Positions 52,541 to 59,764 of a stretch of 64,000 nt of DNA are shown piece by piece. The DNA is from Pelagicoccus enzymogenes. Lineage in GTDB: Bacteria > Verrucomicrobiota > Verrucomicrobiia > Opitutales > Opitutaceae. The notes under the pieces were generated by a model, which made no database searches, was not told the origin of the DNA, and saw only the letters and a list, made by a program, of their open reading frames with translations. The position numbers and the translations under genes were made by a program. The stretch covers positions 620,001 through 684,000 of the forward strand of contig NZ_JACYFG010000051.1 of assembly GCF_014803405.1 (NCBI RefSeq). The letters are read 5' to 3'. Positions within the stretch are counted from its first letter, which is position 1, and each line of letters starts with the position of its first letter.

Positions 52541-52594
52541 GGCGTGGCAGAGTTGTGGAGGGGAGGACTGGGTGTGAATCTTCGCACGATTTTG

Positions 52595-52630
52595 GGAGCG
52601 GAGCGACTGCGCGATGCGGCTCGCTCCTCG
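52595..52630 (-). repeat. REP-like palindrome next to the birA stop
   Basis: The inverted repeat GAGCGA/TCGCTC (52601-52606, 52621-52626) encloses TGCGCGATGCGG. On the minus strand it reads TAG-CGAGGAGCGAGCC, so the birA TAG stop (52631-52633) directly abuts it. It resembles the other REP-like sequences by the AGGAGCGA end, and may also terminate transcription. Confidence 0.5.
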
Positions 52631-53614
52631 CTATTTTTCGATGGTGACCTCGCCTGCTCGAGCCAGGAAGCGGGACCCATCCTCTTTTTCGATAATGAGG
52701 GCGCCGCTGTTGTCGATGCCGCTGGCGACTCCGGAGATTCGGCTATCACCTTGAATGAGGCGGATGCTTTTTCCGGCAAGGGTGTCGTAGCGAGGCCAGC
52801 GTTCTTTTAGCGCCGCTCGATGGCTGCCGTCAGCGAGTTGCTTGTATGCGATAGCGATGCGTCCGGTAATTGCGGATACAAGTTTGTTGATATCGAAGCT
52901 TTGCCCGGAGCTTTGCCTCAGGGAGGTTGCGATTTGCTTGAGCTCCTCCGGCCAATCCGAGCCGTCGCTGTTTACGTTGAGTCCGAGACCGAGCACGGCG
53001 CTGAGGACCTGATCTGCTTCCATGCGAGCTTCAGTCAGGATACCGGCGACTTTCTTTCCCTCGATGTGCAGGTCGTTGGGCCACTTGACTTGACAGTTTA
53101 CGCGGCAGATGGAGTTGATGCATTCGCAAATGTTGATGCCCATCCAGAGGGTGAAGAGCGACATTTGGGTGGGCGAGATTTGAGGTCGGAATCCGAAGCT
53201 TGCGTAGAGGTTTCCGTTTTGGGGACTGTGCCAGGCGCGTCCCAGACGTCCGCGTCCAATTGTTTGTAGTCGTGAGATGACTACGAATGGCGTGTTCTCG
53301 CCATTGGCGATAAGGCGTTCCGCTTCGGAGTTGGTGCTATCGACCTCGTCGAGCACGATTGCTTTGAATTTGTCGGCGGCGTGTTGAAGGCGGGCTTGGA
53401 TAAGTGGTTGGTTGAGCTCTTCGGGAACTTTGGTGAGCCGATACCCCTTGCTGCGGACCGCTTCGAAGTCGAAGCCCTGCGCTTTCAGCTTTTCCATGTA
53501 TGACCAAACGGATACGCGGGAAACTCCGATGAGTTCGGCCAGCTCGCTGCCTGATACGAAGTCGCCGTCGGCGGCGAGAAATTCGCGAATGATGAGGACG
53601 TTGCTGTCTGACAT
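52631..53614 (-). CDS. birA: Biotin-protein ligase and bifunctional repressor BirA
   Basis: A 327-residue bifunctional BirA. Residues 1-60 are the winged helix (FLAADGDFVSGSELAELIGVSRVSVWSYMEKL), which represses biotin genes. Residues 75-260 are the ligase domain with QTIGRGRLGRAWHSPQNGNLYASF (nucleotide and biotin loop) and VKWPNDLHIEGKKVAGIL. The last 50 residues form the SH3-like C-terminal domain. It attaches biotin to acetyl-CoA carboxylase. The start is set at 53614 (MSDSNVLIIREFL); the frame is open further, but that stretch is antisense to nadC. It follows nadC by 29 bp on the same strand. Confidence 0.92.
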   Translation of the reverse strand: MSDSNVLIIREFLAADGDFVSGSELAELIGVSRVSVWSYMEKLKAQGFDFEAVRSKGYRLTKVPEELNQPLIQARLQHAADKFKAIVLDEVDSTNSEAERLIANGENTPFVVISRLQTIGRGRLGRAWHSPQNGNLYASFGFRPQISPTQMSLFTLWMGINICECINSICRVNCQVKWPNDLHIEGKKVAGILTEARMEADQVLSAVLGLGLNVNSDGSDWPEELKQIATSLRQSSGQSFDINKLVSAITGRIAIAYKQLADGSHRAALKERWPRYDTLAGKSIRLIQGDSRISGVASGIDNSGALIIEKEDGSRFLARAGEVTIEK

Positions 53615-53643
53615 GGAAAGGGAAGGTGAGGGGAGGCTGTGGT

Positions 53644-54555
53644 CTAGGAGTCGAGTCCTATGTCGATCCAGGTGGACTGGTGCACGGTGGCTCCGGTGGA
53701 GATGAAGTCGAGCCCGAGTTTCGCCAATTCGGGCAGGGATTCTATGGTGATGCCGCCGCTCGCTTCGGTGACAGCCCGGTCGCCGATGAGCGTTACCGCC
53801 TGTTTGAGTTGATCGACCGAGAAGTTGTCTAGAAGGATTATATCGACGCGGGCGGCGAGGGCGTGCTCGATCTGCTCTAGGGTGTCCACTTCCATCTCCA
53901 CGAGAATCTGGGGATGGCGCCTGCGGGATTCCGCGACGGCGTCGATTGCGGATTGGCGAGGGTTTTCTCCGAAAGCAGCCAGATGGTTGTCCTTCAGCAT
54001 GACTCGGTCGAAGAGGCCGATGCGATGGTTCCAGCCGCCACCGCAAGCGACGGCGTATTTTTCGAGCGTTCGGTAGCCGGGGGTGGTTTTGCGGGTGTCG
54101 AGCAGCCGGGTGGAGCTGTTTCCGAGGGCGTCCACGTAGCGTTGCGTGAGGGTGGCGACGCCGGAGAGCTTTTGCAGGAAATTAAGCAAGGGACGCTCGG
54201 CGCTGAGCAAGCTTCGCGCTGGACCGCTCACTGTTCCGATGGCATCGCCTCGAGCGAGAGTGTCGCCGTCCGCCGCTGCCGCTGCGAAGGCGAGCTTGGG
54301 ATCGTAGGCGGCGAGGACATGCGGAGCCAGCTCGACGCCGCAAAGGGTGATGGGGCTGCGGGCGCGGAGGGTGGTTTTCACCGTTTGGTCAGCGTCGAGC
54401 AAGGCGGAGGAATGGTCGCCCGGAGTGTCGGTGCCGCGGCTGAGCCCGCCGCCGGCTAGGTCCTCAGATTTCGCGAGCTGGATAAGCGTTTGGAGAGGAG
54501 CGAGGTCGAGGTCGGCCCAGGTGAGGCGCTGGCAGCAACGTTCGGGTTTTTTCAT
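53644..54555 (-). CDS. nadC: Nicotinate-nucleotide pyrophosphorylase (carboxylating)
   Basis: A 303-residue quinolinate phosphoribosyltransferase of NAD synthesis. It makes nicotinate mononucleotide from quinolinate and PRPP. Family marks: LSGVATLTQRYVDAL, LLDTRKTTPGYRTLEKYAVACGGGWNHRIGLFDRVMLKDNHLAAFG and VEMEVDTLEQIEHAL, ending EASGGITIESLPELAKLGLDFISTGATVHQ. The start is the ATG at 54555; the frame is open upstream to 54975, but that region overlaps the opposite-strand gene at 54675. No nadA or nadB is present in the window. It is probably co-transcribed with birA. Confidence 0.93.
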   Translation of the reverse strand: MKKPERCCQRLTWADLDLAPLQTLIQLAKSEDLAGGGLSRGTDTPGDHSSALLDADQTVKTTLRARSPITLCGVELAPHVLAAYDPKLAFAAAAADGDTLARGDAIGTVSGPARSLLSAERPLLNFLQKLSGVATLTQRYVDALGNSSTRLLDTRKTTPGYRTLEKYAVACGGGWNHRIGLFDRVMLKDNHLAAFGENPRQSAIDAVAESRRRHPQILVEMEVDTLEQIEHALAARVDIILLDNFSVDQLKQAVTLIGDRAVTEASGGITIESLPELAKLGLDFISTGATVHQSTWIDIGLDS

Positions 54556-54674
54556 TGGTGCGGCGAATAGTGGCGGCGATTGTGAAAGAGTGAAGGGCGA
54601 AAAAGTGAAAAGTGCGGGGACTGGCGAAGCGTTTGGCGCTTGAGAGGCGAGGAGCGGCTTGCTTGCATCGGAGG

Positions 54675-54965
54675 ATGGATTTGCAGGATTTTGTGAGGTC
54701 GCTGGAGCAGGAAAATCCCCCTCAAGAAGTGGATGGGGCTCTCTTGGCTTTGTGGTGGGACGCGAAGGGGGACTGGAGCCGGGCCCACGAAATCGCCCAG
54801 GATGCTGCCAGTCGCGAGGGCGATTGGGTGCATGCCTACCTCCACCGCAAGGAAGGGGACGAAGGTAACGCGGGCTACTGGTACAGCCGGGCCCGTCAGC
54901 CTGTTTTCCACGGGGCGTTGCAAGAGGAATGGCGTAAAATCGTTTCCGCTCTCCTGGAAGTGTGA
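54675..54965 (+). CDS. Small conserved protein of unknown function
   Basis: A 96-residue protein starting MDLQDFVRSLEQENPP. The signature LLALWWDAKGDWSRAHEIAQ, followed by GDWVHAYLHRKEGDEGNAGYWY and EEWRKIVSALL, is shared with a group of short hypothetical proteins in several phyla, from memory of similar sequences. No signal peptide or metal motif. The many Trp residues and the Asp-Trp/His pattern suggest a helical repeat of TPR size. The ATG at 54675 has GGAGG immediately before it. It is divergent from nadC. Confidence 0.65.
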   Translation: MDLQDFVRSLEQENPPQEVDGALLALWWDAKGDWSRAHEIAQDAASREGDWVHAYLHRKEGDEGNAGYWYSRARQPVFHGALQEEWRKIVSALLEV

Positions 54966-55066
54966 GGCGTTTCAACTAGGCACCTAGGTGCGATCTTTCC
55001 GAGATATCGGGGGCCTTGTTTGATTCCGCTCGGGTTTTGCGCAAGCTTGCCTGTCGTCTTCGATTC

Positions 55067-55432
55067 ATGAAAGATTCCTCTCGCCATGAATTGAAGCTCT
55101 TTGCGGCCGAATCGCTCCTTTCTCGACTGATGGACGATGAGGAGTTGATGAGGAAGGTTTTGCAGGCTTGCCTGCAAGACCTCAGCCGAAATTTTGAATT
55201 GCTCAAATCGAGTGTCGAAGCGGGGGACGAGTCGACTGCGGGCAAGGTGGCCCATACATTGAAGGGGTCGGCCAAGAACGCAGACCTGCGGGCTCTGGCA
55301 GCGATTGCCCTAGAGATAGAGGAGGGTTTGAAAGCGGGGGATAGGGTCGGAGTCGAAAGGCGTCTAGAGGATTTGTCCACTGTCGTGAGGGATTCTATCC
55401 GTGAAGTGGAGAGGTACCTTACCGGGATCTAG
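55067..55432 (+). CDS. Hpt (histidine phosphotransfer) protein
   Basis: A 121-residue helical protein with the Hpt motif VAHTLKGSAKNADL, phospho-acceptor His63. It should shuttle phosphate between receivers of the hybrid kinases in this region and response regulators. It begins MKDSSRHELKLFAAESLLSRLMDDEELM. A second Hpt protein with the same His position and the shared pattern SRLMxDEEL...VLxAC is at 58239. An in-frame extension to 55016 is less likely because it lacks similarity to the paralogue. Confidence 0.85.
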   Translation: MKDSSRHELKLFAAESLLSRLMDDEELMRKVLQACLQDLSRNFELLKSSVEAGDESTAGKVAHTLKGSAKNADLRALAAIALEIEEGLKAGDRVGVERRLEDLSTVVRDSIREVERYLTGI

Positions 55433-55751
55433 ATAGAGGATCGTTTCGCCGCGCTAGGTTTGGGAACTCGGTCGCTGGAGTTGCATTACCTAGCTTTGTA
55501 AAAACGAGGTAAGCGAATCGCCCCGCTTTACGCTTACTTTACGGGAAGAAGCGGCATTGCCGCATGCGATTTTAAAAGGAGCGTTAATGGGGCGAGAGGG
55601 TGAAGTTTGTGGCGCTTACCTGCTTCGTAGGAAGATTCTCGCGCCGTTCTCTAGGGTGGTGGAGCTACTTGCCAGTACACTTTGGTCCGAGCTTTGCCGC
55701 AGCGAACGGGCCAATGTGATTGGCCTGAATTACTTAACCACTGATTGCACC
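55433..55751. other. Intergenic region with possible structured leader
   Basis: 319 bp without a clear gene. It carries three inverted repeats: TTACCT/AGGTAA (55486-55491, 55507-55512), GTAAGCG/CGCTTAC (55509-55515, 55531-55537) and GCGGC-ATT-GCCGC (55551-55563). The first two share GTAA (55509-55512) and so cannot form together. No known riboswitch consensus was recognised. Confidence 0.35.
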
Positions 55752-56894
55752 ATGAACGCCACTAAAGAACATACCTCAGACAAGTCAGCCTCTGCTCCTT
55801 TGAACGTCTTGATTGTAGACGACAGCATACACGACTACCGCTCCCTTTCAGTCATGATCGGGGCGAATTCAGACAATAGATACGAGTTCGATTGGGCGCG
55901 AAATTCGGAGGAAGCGGAGTCCAAGCTCGAAGTAGGCGCTTACGAGATTGTCGCGGTAGACTATAATCTCGGCTTAGAGGAAGGCTCGGAAGTGATTCAG
56001 AAGCTTTCTGCCAACTACCCGGCGTCCTCCTACATCATGGTTACGGGGAACCAAGACCCGGACGTCTACAAGCGCGGGATACGCGCTGGAGCGGTGAACT
56101 TCGTTCAGAAGAACAAGGAATGTGGAATGATTTTCGACCGAATGGCCCAGTATGCGGTTGAGAGAAAACGATCGGAGAGCTCCTTGAAGATGGCGAACGC
56201 CTCGAAGGATTGGCTGATGTCGCTTTTGGAAACGGATCTCGCGACTCCCTTGTTCGCTTTGAACCAGATGCTTTCCACTACCTACAAGGAGGCCGAGAAT
56301 ATGCCCAAGGAGATGCTGATCGAGCTTTTGGATACAGCTTACCAAACTTCCTGCGAAGCCTTGATCGCGACCAAGGAGCTTCTGGATTGGGGGCGCAGCG
56401 TGCGTGGGGCGATGCGCCCGAATCTCGCCATGGTAGATGTATCGGGGTGCATTCATCGAGCGGTTCGCCTACTCACCTCCTTGGCCGACGAACGGGGGAT
56501 CTACATCGCCCAGCGCGGAGTCTTCGACTTCAAGGCCTATTGCGACGAGCGAATGCTCTCGACTGTCCTTCGAAATCTACTCTCTGCAGCGCTGTCGTAT
56601 TCTGACAACGACAAGACGGTCTGCATCGAATCGGTAGTGGTGGATGGGCACCTTTCGCTTGGGATCAACAGCGAGGGAAGCGGCATCGAAGCCCGCTCCT
56701 ACGCGTCGCTTTTCGACTCCAAGGGAACCGACAGCGAGTCGTGCAGCCCGATCGAGCGTCAGTCTATTTGTTCGATCCAGGTGGCGAGCCACATGTTGGA
56801 TTCGATGGGTTGTTCCTTGGAGATTCGCAACGATCCCAAGAAGGGAGTACGCTTCACCTTCAAGCTCCCGCTGAAATTCCCCATGGGAATCTAG
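55752..56894 (+). CDS. Receiver domain fused to a degenerate histidine-kinase-like module (pseudokinase)
   Basis: A 380-residue protein. The receiver (18-125) is intact: Asp24-25, Asp70 in EIVAVDYNLG, Thr98 and Lys120. It is followed by a HisKA-like helix in which the usual SHELRTPL reads ETDLATPL, so the phospho-acceptor His is replaced by Thr161. The HATPase-like region keeps the shape (VLRNLLSAALSYS, LGINSEGSGIE) but lacks the magnesium-binding Asn of the N-box (Ala279) and a normal G-box. It can receive phosphate but not phosphorylate itself. Start at 55752 (MNATKEHTSDK). It is between Hpt and a REC-kinase gene and probably acts as a regulated scaffold for the relay. Confidence 0.8.
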   Translation: MNATKEHTSDKSASAPLNVLIVDDSIHDYRSLSVMIGANSDNRYEFDWARNSEEAESKLEVGAYEIVAVDYNLGLEEGSEVIQKLSANYPASSYIMVTGNQDPDVYKRGIRAGAVNFVQKNKECGMIFDRMAQYAVERKRSESSLKMANASKDWLMSLLETDLATPLFALNQMLSTTYKEAENMPKEMLIELLDTAYQTSCEALIATKELLDWGRSVRGAMRPNLAMVDVSGCIHRAVRLLTSLADERGIYIAQRGVFDFKAYCDERMLSTVLRNLLSAALSYSDNDKTVCIESVVVDGHLSLGINSEGSGIEARSYASLFDSKGTDSESCSPIERQSICSIQVASHMLDSMGCSLEIRNDPKKGVRFTFKLPLKFPMGI

Positions 56895-56945
56895 AAGACC
56901 CCTTGAACAGGCCTGCCTAAAATCGTATTTGTCGCTCGAATCATC

Positions 56946-58079
56946 ATGGAATTCCCAAGACCCATTCAAGTTCTGCTCGTGGAGGACAGCCGCGACCATG
57001 CGGTTTTCTTCACGGCTGCCTTGGGCAAGGGCTTCAAGCACACGCATGAAGTGACGGTGGTGGAGTCACTATCCGAGGGTTTCGCTGAATTGTCGTCGGG
57101 CCATTACGATTTGATCGTGCTAGATCTTGGCCTGCCTGAGAGCCAGGGACTGGATACGCTGAAGACTTTCTTCCGAGCGATGGGTCCAGCGAATCCTGTC
57201 ATCGTGCTGACGGCGAATTCCGATGAAGGAATTGGCGAGGAATCCTTGCGGCTGGGGGCGATTGACTTCCTTACCAAAGGGGAATTTGGGGCGGACCAAT
57301 TGTCGCGGACGGTACGGTATGGGCTCGAGCGCTGGCGTCAGCGCCGCGAACTGGAAGAGGCCCAGAGAAATCTCAAAAGCTTTGCCCATGTCGCGGCTCA
57401 CGACCTGAAGTCTCCGGTGAAGTCAATTGGCCTCTATGCAAGCTTGCTGAAGCAGAAAGCGGCTTCGCGGGATGCGGACGAGGAAGAAATCGAGTTTATC
57501 GAATATATCGAGTCCTTCACCGAGCAAGCCGAGAAGCTGGTCGATAGCCTGCTAAATTTCAGTGTCCTCGGAGAAAAATCTGTTGAGTTGGGTACGGTGG
57601 AAGTGTCAGCGATCGCTGGCCAAGCGGTGTCTAACCTCAGCGCATTGGTCGAGGAGGAGTCCGCCACGGTAGAAGTGGGGGAATTGCCGCTAGTCCAAGC
57701 GGACGAGGGGCTTTTGGTTCATGTGCTGCAAAACTTGATCTCGAACGCGATCAAGTATCGCGGCGAAGAGCCGCCGCTCGTCAAGGTCGCGGCCATGGTG
57801 CGGGGAAGCGAGGTCGAAATCGCAGTTCAGGACAATGGGCGTGGGATCGATGCGAAGTATTTCTCGAGGATTTTCGAGCCCTTCAAGCGTTTGTCGGGGC
57901 CGACGCATCCGGAAGGTGTCGGGCTGGGCTTGGCTATCTGCCAGCGAGTGGTTGAGGCCCACCGGGGTAGGATTTGGGTCGAATCGGAGCAGGGGCGCGG
58001 TTCTGTGTTCCGGTTTACGCTTCCCATGGCGGAAGCGAGCGTACGCCCTTCGCTGGGAGTGCACTGCCAATTAGGCTAG
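56946..58079 (+). CDS. REC-type histidine kinase
   Basis: A 377-residue soluble protein with an N-terminal receiver (LLVEDSRDH, Asp60 in IVLDLGLPES) and a kinase core with His152 in HVAAHDLKSPVKSI and HATPase motifs (VLQNLISNAIKYRG, DNGRGID, EGVGLGLAI). The AHDLKSPV box and receiver-first order resemble phytochrome-type or Rcp-linked kinases. It is 51 bp downstream of the pseudokinase and 159 bp before the second Hpt gene. A relay from this His through a receiver to Hpt is plausible. No membrane segment. Confidence 0.88.
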   Translation: MEFPRPIQVLLVEDSRDHAVFFTAALGKGFKHTHEVTVVESLSEGFAELSSGHYDLIVLDLGLPESQGLDTLKTFFRAMGPANPVIVLTANSDEGIGEESLRLGAIDFLTKGEFGADQLSRTVRYGLERWRQRRELEEAQRNLKSFAHVAAHDLKSPVKSIGLYASLLKQKAASRDADEEEIEFIEYIESFTEQAEKLVDSLLNFSVLGEKSVELGTVEVSAIAGQAVSNLSALVEEESATVEVGELPLVQADEGLLVHVLQNLISNAIKYRGEEPPLVKVAAMVRGSEVEIAVQDNGRGIDAKYFSRIFEPFKRLSGPTHPEGVGLGLAICQRVVEAHRGRIWVESEQGRGSVFRFTLPMAEASVRPSLGVHCQLG

Positions 58080-58238
58080 CCCCTAGGCGGCCTAGGTAGC
58101 TCTCGCGTTTTTCCTGCGCAGAGCAGCTCATCAGGGCAGGGTTTTTCGCTCTGACTTGGGGGCTTTGCTTCAATACTCTATTGCCTCGCCGTTCAATTGT
58201 TAGATACCATCCTCTCCCTATCCAGCTCCTGAACGAAA

Positions 58239-58601
58239 ATGGCCGAACCTGCTTTTAATCCCACCAATCTTTTTGACTTGGAGAGCCTCAAATCCCGCCT
58301 GATGGGGGATGAAGAGCTTGTCGCGCAAGTGCTTGAAGCCTGCGTCCCGGATATCAACGCAAACTTTAGAGACTTCGCTTTGGCTATCCAATCCGGCGAA
58401 GTCGAAACCGCGACGGTTCGCATCCACGCGATGAAAGGGGCCTCTCAAAACGCGGACTTGGTTGCTGTATCCGAGTTGACACAGCAAATAGAGTCTTCGC
58501 TCAGAGCGGGAGACACCGAGTTTGCCCGCCAAAGCGTGGACCGGCTGGAGGAACTGGTGGGGCAAACGATCGGCGAGGTGCGGCGCTACCTCAACAACTA
58601 G
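58239..58601 (+). CDS. Hpt (histidine phosphotransfer) protein
   Basis: A 120-residue Hpt protein with RIHAMKGASQNADL and His63. It closely resembles the Hpt protein at 55067 in length, His position and the helix LESLKSRLMGDEELVAQVLEAC. The start ATG at 58239 has no strong ribosome-binding site. Together with the preceding three genes it forms a cluster Hpt, REC-pseudokinase, REC-kinase, Hpt. It may receive phosphate from the REC-kinase or from the unlinked hybrid kinases. Confidence 0.85.
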   Translation: MAEPAFNPTNLFDLESLKSRLMGDEELVAQVLEACVPDINANFRDFALAIQSGEVETATVRIHAMKGASQNADLVAVSELTQQIESSLRAGDTEFARQSVDRLEELVGQTIGEVRRYLNN

Positions 58602-58658
58602 GAGCTGCTCCAGCTCCGGGGTTTAAGGAGTTGATTAGAGCGTCTTAGCGGATAGCTT

Positions 58659-59750
58659 ATGCTCATCCAGCCTATGTTCCGTCCTCGATTTCTCTTTGCC
58701 CTCGGTGTCAGTCTAAGCTTGCTCGCCTTCAGTGGTTGCGACTCAACGTCATCGGCCGAACGCAGGGCGGAGCAAGCCCGCAAGGAAGCCGAGCAAGCTC
58801 GGATGCGGGCGGCGTTCCTAGGGCGTATCCACGAAGCGGAGTCAAAGGTTTGGCAGGTTTTGCACCCCTTGATCGAGAAAGCGGCGAACTATCGGGCAGA
58901 AGAAACGCACGGCTACATTGGGGCCGCGTTTGTCACGGAGGCCTTCTACAGCGAAGCCTTGTTAGTGGAAGCTCGAGCGGAAGGTTTTGGACCTTGGGTT
59001 TCGGTGCTCACCGTTTTTCCAGACTCGCCTGCGGAGAGCGCTGGCTTGCGGGCAGGCGATCGTCTGCTCTCCATCAACGGCTCGAAGGTACCGGAAGGGT
59101 CGCGTTCCGCCCTTTATGCGGCGCGGCAGGTGAAGCGTCAGCTGGAGCCCGGAGGACCGAACCAATTGCTTGTGCAGCGCGGCGACGAAGTGCTCGAGTT
59201 GGAGGTGCAACCTGTGGAAGGCGCATACTATGGGGTGGTCGTAGTGGCCTCCAACGCAGTGGATCTGCAGGTCGATGGGGACGTCATTTGGATTGGCCTC
59301 GCTTTAGTGGAGAATCTAAAAAGCGAAAAAGACCTGAGCTATTTGTGCGCCTACGCCCTCGCGAAAAACGTGATGCGGCACTCCAAGCAGAAGGGCAAGA
59401 ATGCGATGTTGGGTCAGATCCTCGACGTGGCGGCTGCAGCCAGTGGGGTCAATACAGGAGGTCTCTTTGGGGGAATGGGGGGCAACGCCTATTCGCACGC
59501 CTTCGAGGTGGAGGCAGATTTGATTGCTCTGTACTTGCTCGCTTCGGCTGGGTATGAGTTTTCCGAGTATCCAGATTTTTGGGACCGCGCTTTGCGCAGC
59601 CGCGATCGAAATGGCGAGCTTACTGCTAAAGAAAGCGAACGCATTGAAACAGCGAGCAAGGTCGTCGCGTCTATTCGAGAGAAGATCGAGGCCGAGGAAG
59701 CGATTTTTCCGGAGGAGTACTTGCAGGGAGACGTCAGCGAAATCGAATAG
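58659..59750 (+). CDS. PDZ lipoprotein with inactivated M48 peptidase domain
   Basis: A 363-residue lipoprotein; LAFSGC gives Cys27. An Arg/Glu-rich coiled coil (33-65) is followed by a PDZ domain (about 108-185, VLTVFPDSPAESAGLRAGDRLLSINGSKV) and an M48-like domain. The zinc motif, normally GHELAHNVMRH, reads AYALAKNVMRH (231-241): His232 is Tyr, Glu233 is Ala and His236 is Lys. The third ligand region EVEADLIALYLLASAGY is kept. Zinc binding and hydrolysis are thus lost while the fold is retained. It may act as a binding or chaperone-like factor at the outer membrane. A Met at codon 6 is an alternative start. Confidence 0.8.
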   Translation: MLIQPMFRPRFLFALGVSLSLLAFSGCDSTSSAERRAEQARKEAEQARMRAAFLGRIHEAESKVWQVLHPLIEKAANYRAEETHGYIGAAFVTEAFYSEALLVEARAEGFGPWVSVLTVFPDSPAESAGLRAGDRLLSINGSKVPEGSRSALYAARQVKRQLEPGGPNQLLVQRGDEVLELEVQPVEGAYYGVVVVASNAVDLQVDGDVIWIGLALVENLKSEKDLSYLCAYALAKNVMRHSKQKGKNAMLGQILDVAAAASGVNTGGLFGGMGGNAYSHAFEVEADLIALYLLASAGYEFSEYPDFWDRALRSRDRNGELTAKESERIETASKVVASIREKIEAEEAIFPEEYLQGDVSEIE

Positions 59751-59764
59751 GGACCCTTGCCCTC

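Noticed and set aside
53614-54046. N-terminal extension of the birA frame
   Set aside because: It overlaps nadC in another frame and is Arg/Pro-rich; the BirA winged helix begins at 53614.
54556-54975. N-terminal extension of the nadC frame
   Set aside because: It is opposite the 54675 gene and lacks NadC similarity; the conserved protein begins near 54555.
56371-56384. Sequence similar to the type A repeat inside the pseudokinase gene (CGCGACCAAGG)
   Set aside because: The match stops after about 12 bases, the palindrome is not completed and the codons fit the protein.
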